NCBI GenBank assembly: GCA_934162555.1
Contig: CAKPJE010000023.1
Coordinates: 1 to 11,771 of the forward strand
DNA from: an uncultured Bacilli bacterium
GTDB lineage: Bacteria > Bacillota_I > Bacilli_A > RF39 > UBA660
DNA: 11,771 bases
Reading direction: 5' to 3'
The translations under genes and the position numbers were made by a program. Every line of letters starts with the position of its first letter. Position 1 is the stretch's first letter. The notes under the pieces are model-generated. The model was not told the origin of the DNA. It did not search any database and saw only the letters and a list, made by a program, of their open reading frames with translations. Below, piece after piece: positions 7,418 to 11,771 of the stretch.

Positions 7418-8608
7418 TCACCATTTAAATTTTCTATATTTAATTATGTATTTAAACTTTCGACAAATCAAATATAATTTATGAAAGATGCTTTTATCTT
7501 TTTTATAATTAAGAGGATCTACTCTTTTTTTATATAAATTTAAGGCTTCTTTTTTATATTCTTTATTTTTTATATATTTTTTTATAACATATTTAGGAAC
7601 CATTGATAATAAGATTTTTTTATCTGCGAACTTAAATTCTGATACCTTATTATAATATAAATCATCAATTAGATATTTGATTAAATTATGTCCACTTGCA
7701 GATAAGTAATAACTACTTCTTGCTTGTCTTGGGTTAATTTCTAATACTTTAAATGTTTGATCTTTAGGATCATATTTTAGATCAAATTCAGCAAAACCAG
7801 TATAGTGTATTTCTTCTAGGAAATTTTTTAATTTATTTATTATTTGGTTTGTATTTTTATATTCATTGTAATTATTTATTAAAACGGTTGCATTTCCAAT
7901 AGCTGTTGGTCCATGTTCTTGAAGACCTACTTGGGCAAATGAAGCTAAACATGCTTTTCCTTTGGTATTCACGTAAAAAACACTATCAAAGAGGTTTGTA
8001 TCATCACCCTCTATATATTCTTGAATTATTAGAGTTTCTTTGTAACCTGATTCTTTTATTTGGTTGATGTTTTTTCTTACTTCTTCTATATTATTTAATT
8101 TATATACTTTTGCTTGATTTAAAAAATCATGTTTATAATATTCTATACCGTTACTTGGTTTTAAGATTAAGGGATAATTAAAATTTTCTATTTCTAGTTT
8201 ATCATTTAGATTATATATATAAGTTTTAGGAAATTCTAAATTTTTATATGTTTGATAAAATTTTTCTTTTATTAAAAGATTATTGGTTATTTCATAACTT
8301 GGTAAATTAAAAATATAATATTTTTCTAATTCTTTTTTATTTTCTACTACTAATCTTACATAAATATCATGGCATGGTATGAGTAATACTTTTTCTTTAT
8401 AGTGTTTTTTTGAATATTCTATTAAGATGTCTGAAAAGTATTCTTCTTTTCTTAAGTTATCATTGTATGATATATTTATTATACTTGATTTATACGTAAA
8501 GCGCATTTTTTCTTTTCCTAAGACATCAGCTTTTTTACTATATAATTCATGATAACATCTTGCCATATAATATGTATTTATGTCTGATCCTAATAGTAGT
8601 ATTTTCAT
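7418..8608 (-). CDS. ATP-grasp carboxylate-amine ligase, D-aspartate-ligase-like
   Basis: This protein should form an amide bond between a carboxylate and an amine through an acyl-phosphate. It opens LLGSDINTYYMARCYHELY (5-23), the style of the COG3919/D-aspartate ligase group, then has the ATP-grasp landmarks: YPLILKPSNG with K150, IIQEYIEGDD (194-203), GFAEFDL with E274 and D276, and LEINPR (289-294) with metal-binding E290 and N292. A basic tail (about 341-396) may sit against the membrane or nucleic acid. It starts inside alr through an ATGA overlap (8605-8608), has only a weak AGAAAG ribosome site, and so probably depends on coupling. E. faecium Aslfm of this group adds D-Asp to the stem-peptide Lys; that substrate is inferred here from resemblance and neighbours. 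It lacks the typical D-Ala-D-Ala ligase signatures. Confidence 0.72.
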   Translation of the reverse strand: MKILLLGSDINTYYMARCYHELYSKKADVLGKEKMRFTYKSSIINISYNDNLRKEEYFSDILIEYSKKHYKEKVLLIPCHDIYVRLVVENKKELEKYYIFNLPSYEITNNLLIKEKFYQTYKNLEFPKTYIYNLNDKLEIENFNYPLILKPSNGIEYYKHDFLNQAKVYKLNNIEEVRKNINQIKESGYKETLIIQEYIEGDDTNLFDSVFYVNTKGKACLASFAQVGLQEHGPTAIGNATVLINNYNEYKNTNQIINKLKNFLEEIHYTGFAEFDLKYDPKDQTFKVLEINPRQARSSYYLSASGHNLIKYLIDDLYYNKVSEFKFADKKILLSMVPKYVIKKYIKNKEYKKEALNLYKKRVDPLNYKKDKSIFHKLYLICRKFKYIIKYRKFKW

Positions 8609-9756
8609 ATATATTTTCTTTCTATGTTACTATCAATCATTAGTATTGTTTCATAAACACTGGTTTTTAAATCGTGTGCGACTTTTCTTACACTTATTTT
8701 ATCTCCGATTACAATTACTTTATCTTTTTCTTTTACGTTTTCATCTACTTCTAAGAATGTCATTCCCATACATATATCACCTACTATATTATATAGTTTG
8801 CCATTTATTTCCATTCTTGATTTTTTTCTTTTCATGCTTATACCATCGGCATATCCTATGTCTACTACTGCGACAAACATGTCATGAGGGGCTTTATATA
8901 TTGTTCCGTAACCAATGTATTCATTTTTTTTGACTTTTCTTACAACAAAGACTTCACTTACTAGTTTAAATACTGGTTCGAGTTCTATTTTTTTATAGGG
9001 TTCAACTGAACTAATATTTTGTTTTTTTCTTATAATGTCCCATTTTATTTTTCTTAGTTTGTTTTTTAATGTTTTTGGTTCTTCATGCATTACTTCATAA
9101 CCGTACATTATTATTCCGAGTCTTACACCGTTTGTATATTTTAATTTCTTATGTCTACACATGGTAACACTTTTATCTATATGGACCATTTTTATTTTGT
9201 TTAAACTAATATCACTGGTTAATTGTTCAAATTTTTCGACTTGGTTGTCATAACTTTTATCGTATTCACCACTTGTTGCAAAATGCGTGAATATTCCTTC
9301 TAAGTAGAGATTTTTGTGTTTTTTTAGATCTTTATAAAAATAATTGACGTCTTCTTTTTTATCTAGACCTAATCTTTTCATTCCGGTGTCTAATTTTAGA
9401 TGAATGTTTAATTTATATTTTATATCTTTTATTTGATTGTAATAATTTATGGATGGCACTACTATTGAGATATTATTTTTAGAGCATATTTCAAGGTATT
9501 TTTTATCAATTGGTTCTAAACATAGTATGCCAATTTGGGTGTCTATTTTTCTTATTTCAAGTGCTTCTTCTAGGTTTGATACTGCTAAATAGTTAATGCC
9601 ACTATTAATTAGGGTTTTTATGATTCCATAACCATGTCCATAGGCATTTGCTTTTACTATTCCTATATAGTATTTATAGTTATAATTTTTGATTATATTT
9701 TTTACGTTTTGTTCTAGTTTTTTTAAATTTATTTCTACATAAGTATTTCTATACAT
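8605..9756 (-). CDS. alr: Alanine racemase-like PLP racemase with altered entry residues
   Basis: Fold-type III PLP racemase interconverting L- and D-amino acids; alanine is the default substrate. Intact features are the PLP lysine K35 in VKANAYGHG (34-42), the carboxylate-anchoring R128 in KLDTGMKRLG (121-130), R212 in RLGIIMYG, the catalytic Tyr Y302 in GYADG (301-305), and Y368-E369 near the end. Departures from the family: GYGRxY is GYGTIY (T285), GRxCMD is GDICMG (D327, G331), and the usual H-x-x-N-S is HIDKS (192-196). Between MYG and the C-terminal barrel domain lies an extra, roughly 25-30 residue, Lys-rich insertion (about 225-255). At 383 residues it is otherwise standard. AGGTGAT precedes the ATG, and the gene opens the operon ahead of the ATP-grasp ligase, asnB and murE. 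Racemase family is sure; alanine as substrate is not. Confidence 0.88.
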   Translation of the reverse strand: MYRNTYVEINLKKLEQNVKNIIKNYNYKYYIGIVKANAYGHGYGIIKTLINSGINYLAVSNLEEALEIRKIDTQIGILCLEPIDKKYLEICSKNNISIVVPSINYYNQIKDIKYKLNIHLKLDTGMKRLGLDKKEDVNYFYKDLKKHKNLYLEGIFTHFATSGEYDKSYDNQVEKFEQLTSDISLNKIKMVHIDKSVTMCRHKKLKYTNGVRLGIIMYGYEVMHEEPKTLKNKLRKIKWDIIRKKQNISSVEPYKKIELEPVFKLVSEVFVVRKVKKNEYIGYGTIYKAPHDMFVAVVDIGYADGISMKRKKSRMEINGKLYNIVGDICMGMTFLEVDENVKEKDKVIVIGDKISVRKVAHDLKTSVYETILMIDSNIERKYI

Positions 9757-9771
9757 ATTATCACCTATATA

Positions 9772-9789
9772 ATTATATATTATTTTATA
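9772..9789 (-). promoter_or_regulatory. Possible promoter region of the alr operon
   Basis: Two -10-like hexamers lie between the upstream terminator and alr: TATAAA (9789-9784) and TATAAT (9777-9772), without a convincing -35. A promoter is expected because a terminator precedes the gene, but the exact site cannot be chosen in this AT-only stretch. Confidence 0.3.
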
Positions 9790-9802
9790 CTTTTTTAAAA
9801 CT

Positions 9803-9847
9803 AAAAAACATAAAGTTATATTTTTAATATATTAACTTTATGTTTTT
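9803..9847 (-). terminator. Strong hairpin terminator between the unknown gene and alr
   Basis: Arms at 9804-9818 and 9833-9847 pair perfectly over 15 bp with a 14-base loop. On the minus strand the 3' arm ends in a run of six T (9808-9803). The TAA of the upstream gene (9818-9816) lies within the 3' arm, so the 5' arm and loop encode its last residues. The hairpin insulates the peptidoglycan operon from the lysin-side genes. Confidence 0.82.
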
Positions 9848-10580
9848 GTTTATTTTGTTTTGTTTGTTCAAAGAGTGCTAGAATATCATAATATGTTTCT
9901 TTGTCAATGTCATATTTTGTTAGTTTGGATACTCTTATGTATTGTTCTTTTATGTCTTCTTCATCTAATAATATTAATATTGATTTTAATATACACATTT
10001 TGGTGATGTCCGATTCTTTTTGGTCATTATAGCCATCTACTAATAGTTGAGATACAAAATTGTCAAATTCAGTTATTAAAAAGTATTTTTTTATTTCTTC
10101 GGTTGAGATTTCTAATTTATTTTCTTCAAATATAAAATTGGTTCTACTATTCATTTTAAATTCATTGGCAATTCCAAATGATTCTATGTCTGGATGGGTA
10201 AATAGATTATTGTATTTTACATTGCATAAAGCTGTTTTATTATCTGCTTCTTCAATTTTTTCATCTAAGACTGAGAAGAATATTGTAAATAGTTCATCAT
10301 CTAGACTTGCTGCAATGCTATAGATTTGTCCTGCCATTGGACCCATGTTTGGTTCTATATCATCTATTTTGTTTTTGATTCTTTTGTTTGTTTTTGCGAG
10401 CTTTTTTAATTCTTCTTTGTTTGTTTGATTATAGATTTGTTCTTCCACTTGGAGTGCGATTTTTAGATAATCTATGTTTTGTTTATATTCTGGAGAATTT
10501 TTTTGATTTTTTATTTCTAGTTCACATAGTTTATTATATATTGCTTTTATTGATTCTGTTATTTCAATTATTTTTTGCAT
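9816..10580 (-). CDS. Unrecognised 254-residue protein
   Basis: No family is recognised. The start is supported by AGGTGA six bases before the ATG, and the frame is intact. The N-terminal 1-75 are charged and helical, probably a coiled coil with many Lys, Glu and Asn. A Met/Gly/Pro turn (PNMGPMAGQ, 78-86) follows, then a helical stretch (87-112), a mixed middle, and C-terminal helices including CILKSILILLDEED (196-209). There is no signal peptide, and no hydrophobic run is long enough to be a clear membrane span. It is acidic in the middle and basic at the end. The gene follows the M23 lysin by 43 bases and ends in a terminator, so the two could form one unit. A phage-remnant or regulatory role is possible but not shown. 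Confidence 0.75.
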   Translation of the reverse strand: MQKIIEITESIKAIYNKLCELEIKNQKNSPEYKQNIDYLKIALQVEEQIYNQTNKEELKKLAKTNKRIKNKIDDIEPNMGPMAGQIYSIAASLDDELFTIFFSVLDEKIEEADNKTALCNVKYNNLFTHPDIESFGIANEFKMNSRTNFIFEENKLEISTEEIKKYFLITEFDNFVSQLLVDGYNDQKESDITKMCILKSILILLDEEDIKEQYIRVSKLTKYDIDKETYYDILALFEQTKQNKQKHKVNILKI

Positions 10581-10599
10581 ATTTTCACCTGTTAAGTAT

Positions 10600-10628
10600 A
10601 TTATATAACTTTTTTTGTTTTTTTTAAA
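10600..10628 (-). promoter_or_regulatory. Candidate promoter of the unknown gene
   Basis: TTTAAA (10628-10623), overlapping the stop of the lysin gene, a 17-base spacer, then TATAAT (10605-10600). The -35 and spacing match the pair proposed for metG. The AGGTGA ribosome site follows at about 10585-10590. The surrounding DNA is almost pure A and T, so chance is a real alternative. Confidence 0.4.
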
Positions 10629-11208
10629 CTAATTTCATTTGAATTCCGTCAATTTCTTTACCGTAAAGGCCTGCATATTCAAAGTATTGTGGTTTTTCAT
10701 TTGCACTTTGTTCTACCCATGGTAGCCATTCGTTGGTTTTTAATAGATGTACTCTATAGTATAATTTCATTTTTGTTGATACTTCTTCTTTTGGTTGATT
10801 TGGTAAATCTGCTTCTAAATATTTTTCGGGATCGATTACATAATTGTCTGGTTTTCTTACTTCAAAGTGAAGGTGTACTCCGTATGAGTTACCTGTATTT
10901 CCCATTATTCCGATTACATCGCCTTGTTTTACTTTATCTCCTTTTTTTAGTTTTAGTCCTTTTTGTAAGTGAGCATATAATGTATAATAGCCTCCACTAT
11001 GTTTCAATTGAATATAATTTCCATAGCTGTTTGCGCCTTTAGCATTTTTGTCATTATCTTTTCCGTCTGCTATCATATATACTACTCCGTCTGTATGGGC
11101 TTTTACGTATGAATTACCGCCTGTTGTTCCAACTATGTCTATTCCTGTATGTGTTTTACCATATTTTTGAGTTATAGATATGTTTTTATCTTTTATTAAT
11201 CTTGACAT
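10624..11208 (-). CDS. M23 (LytM) endopeptidase with endolysin-like C-terminal module
   Basis: Zinc metallo-endopeptidase expected to cut peptide cross-links in peptidoglycan. The LytM domain (about 10-130) has the full metal set, H20-x3-D24 in HTGID and H112-x-H114 in HLHFE, plus H80 in LYAHL. After a Pro/Glu linker, residues 148-193 (YYRVHLL, then WLPWV, AGLYG, IDGIQMKL) resemble the W-rich modules at the C-terminus of clostridial phage endolysins, which likely bind the wall. The N-terminus (MSRLIKDKN) has no signal peptide or membrane span, so export would need a holin or cell lysis. At 194 residues it is compact and apparently complete. GAGGTGAT precedes the ATG. It lies directly after ssrA and its terminator. 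A phage lysin or prophage remnant is favoured over a housekeeping autolysin, mainly from domain style and missing signal. Confidence 0.85.
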   Translation of the reverse strand: MSRLIKDKNISITQKYGKTHTGIDIVGTTGGNSYVKAHTDGVVYMIADGKDNDKNAKGANSYGNYIQLKHSGGYYTLYAHLQKGLKLKKGDKVKQGDVIGIMGNTGNSYGVHLHFEVRKPDNYVIDPEKYLEADLPNQPKEEVSTKMKLYYRVHLLKTNEWLPWVEQSANEKPQYFEYAGLYGKEIDGIQMKLV

Positions 11209-11245
11209 TTTATCACCTCATTATAAGGTATGCTTGGTTAAGTTT

Positions 11246-11264
11246 GTTGTATATTTAATACAAC
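11246..11264. repeat. Small inverted repeat in the lysin gene leader region
   Basis: GTTGTAT (11246-11252) and ATACAAC (11258-11264) pair perfectly over 7 bp with a 5-base loop. It lies between the ssrA terminator and the lysin start. It could be an operator or a leader hairpin; nothing shows which. Confidence 0.35.
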
Positions 11265-11265
11265 T

Positions 11266-11292
11266 AAAAAAGATTCAAAAATTTGAATCTTT
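11266..11292 (-). terminator. ssrA terminator
   Basis: A perfect 11-bp stem with a 2-base loop (11269-11279 with 11282-11292) is followed on the minus strand by further T. It starts 10 bases past the CCA of tmRNA, the expected place for its intrinsic terminator. Confidence 0.8.
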
Positions 11293-11302
11293 AATTTCAT
11301 TA

Positions 11303-11640
11303 TGGTGGAGATGAGGATATTGAAATCCTGTCCAAAAATAATCATCTATCAGCTTCTACAAGTTTATCTGATTAATAAATGTCCTAAAGAAAGTTGATAA
11401 CCAGCAATCCCTAGTTTAGTAAGCCTTTTATTATTCATTAATTTGTCTAGGCAAACAAATTAATATATCCCATTAAATGAGCCCCAAGTAATTTCATGGG
11501 AGAAAATTAAATGAAGCGCTTTCTTAAGTTTAAGCGAAAGCTAATTGATTTCTGTTTCCAGTTATTTTTATTTTGTTCGTAACGTGTTCCCCCGACTTGC
11601 CACCAATACTCTCATATTTCTGTCGAAACCTGGCATCCCC
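11303..11640 (-). ncRNA. ssrA: Transfer-messenger RNA (tmRNA)
   Basis: Rescues stalled ribosomes with SmpB: charged with alanine, it enters the A site and provides an open frame that tags the nascent peptide for proteolysis. The 338-base RNA begins GGGGATGCCAGGTTTCGACA and ends CATCTCCACCA. The ends pair as a 7-bp acceptor stem (GGGGATG with CATCTCC, one G-U), and CCA is encoded. The tag frame lies at 11559-11530, followed by the usual helix 5. The T-arm reads AGGAT-TTCAAT-ATCCT, leaving a 6-base loop where 7 is normal. The terminal half contains the pseudoknot region, which I did not fold in full. It is one-piece, not permuted. smpB lies immediately upstream on the same strand, and the promoter falls between them. 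Confidence 0.95.
11530..11559 (-). other. tmRNA proteolysis tag frame, (A)GNRNQLAFA
   Basis: AATAACT followed by GGA aligns with E. coli AATAGTC followed by the resume codon GCA, so GGA is taken as the resume codon. The frame then reads GNRNQLAFA and stops at TAA. With the alanine carried by tmRNA the tag is ten residues. The AFA ending replaces ALAA, as in some mollicute tags. The resume site is inferred by this alignment; the stop and AFA are read directly. Confidence 0.75.
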
Positions 11641-11667
11641 ATAAGCAGTATAACTACTGACAAATTA

Positions 11668-11695
11668 ATTATACCACATATTATGTAAAATGCAA
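11668..11695 (-). promoter_or_regulatory. ssrA promoter
   Basis: On the minus strand TTGCAT (11695-11690), a 16-base spacer, and TGG-TATAAT with the -10 at 11673-11668 (extended -10). Transcription would start about 20 bases before the mature 5' end, consistent with RNase P trimming. A second -10-like TATACT (11652-11647) sits 6 bases before the mature end but has no -35. Confidence 0.6.
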
Positions 11696-11698
11696 GTT

Positions 11699-11771
11699 TT
11701 ATGCCTTGTATTTTTTAGCTATTTCTCTTTCGATGTCTCTTTTTTTGACATTTTCTCTTTTATCATATAAT
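11699..11771 (-). CDS. smpB: SmpB, tmRNA-binding protein, C-terminal tail only
   Basis: The last 23 codons and TAA are visible, entering from the right edge. They read LYDKRENVKKRD followed by IEREIAKKYKA, the characteristic basic tail of SmpB, which has a YDKR-x4-KRD pattern. In the family this tail lies in the empty mRNA channel of the stalled ribosome and forms a helix needed for tag accommodation. The stop is four bases from the ssrA -35, so smpB and ssrA form the usual neighbouring pair, with ssrA able to start from its own promoter. Confidence 0.88.
   Translation of the reverse strand, partial: LYDKRENVKKRDIEREIAKKYKA

Noticed and set aside
7418..8608. ATP-grasp gene as D-Ala-D-Ala ligase
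   Set aside because: The N-terminal motif and overall layout match the COG3919/D-aspartate-ligase style, and the typical Ddl signatures are not visible.
8580..8933. Plus-strand open frame opposite alr rich in Leu, Phe and Tyr
   Set aside because: Shadow of the AT-rich minus-strand gene, with no start signal. Similar frames opposite asnB, the lysin and the unknown gene were rejected for the same reason.
1..11771. Mollicute-style code with TGA read as Trp
   Set aside because: TGA ends alr and the ATP-grasp gene at sensible places with overlap or coupling to the next gene, and TGG is used for Trp where checked.
1..11771. CRISPR array or insertion sequence ends
   Set aside because: No regularly spaced repeats and no paired terminal inverted repeats flanking a transposase were seen.

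Overview
The window is very AT-rich DNA from a low-GC Gram-positive bacterium. It uses the standard bacterial code: TGA ends two genes here, and Trp is encoded by TGG where checked. Strong AGGAGG/AGGTGAT ribosome binding sites and a peptidoglycan gene set point to Bacillota, probably an uncultured gut member of Bacilli or the Erysipelotrichales/RF39-like groups. The placement rests on composition and gene style only.

Nearly everything reads on the minus strand. From the right edge leftwards come the 3' end of smpB, ssrA (tmRNA) with its own promoter and terminator, an M23 endopeptidase with an endolysin-like C-terminal module and no signal peptide, an unrecognised 254-residue protein, and a strong hairpin terminator. 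A tightly coupled four-gene operon follows: a PLP racemase (alr-like), an ATP-grasp carboxylate-amine ligase resembling D-aspartate ligase, an asparagine-synthase amidotransferase, and murE. The operon converges on the only plus-strand gene, a membrane-anchored murF-like ligase; the two stop codons overlap as CTAG inside one hairpin. The murF-like gene is divergent from metG. Left of metG are a terminator and, running off the left edge, a PD-(D/E)XK nuclease of the Rpn/transposase family.

The central theme is peptidoglycan precursor synthesis. MurE and the MurF-like protein finish the stem peptide. The racemase, ATP-grasp ligase and AsnB-type amidase form a plausible side-branch that makes a D-amino acid, attaches it, and amidates it. 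This resembles the D-Asp/D-Asn cross-bridge pathway of Enterococcus faecium and Lactococcus lactis. An alternative is that AsnB amidates meso-diaminopimelate. The racemase carries altered residues at positions that line the substrate entry in alanine racemases, which fits a substrate other than alanine.

The smpB-ssrA end of the window is the trans-translation ribosome rescue system, with a short tag ending in AFA. The lysin and unknown gene directly 3' of ssrA sit where phages and islands often integrate, so they may be a remnant insertion. No CRISPR array, insertion sequence end or additional tRNA was seen. No gene-free stretch exceeds 300 bases; the longest is the 213-base gap between the Rpn gene and metG.
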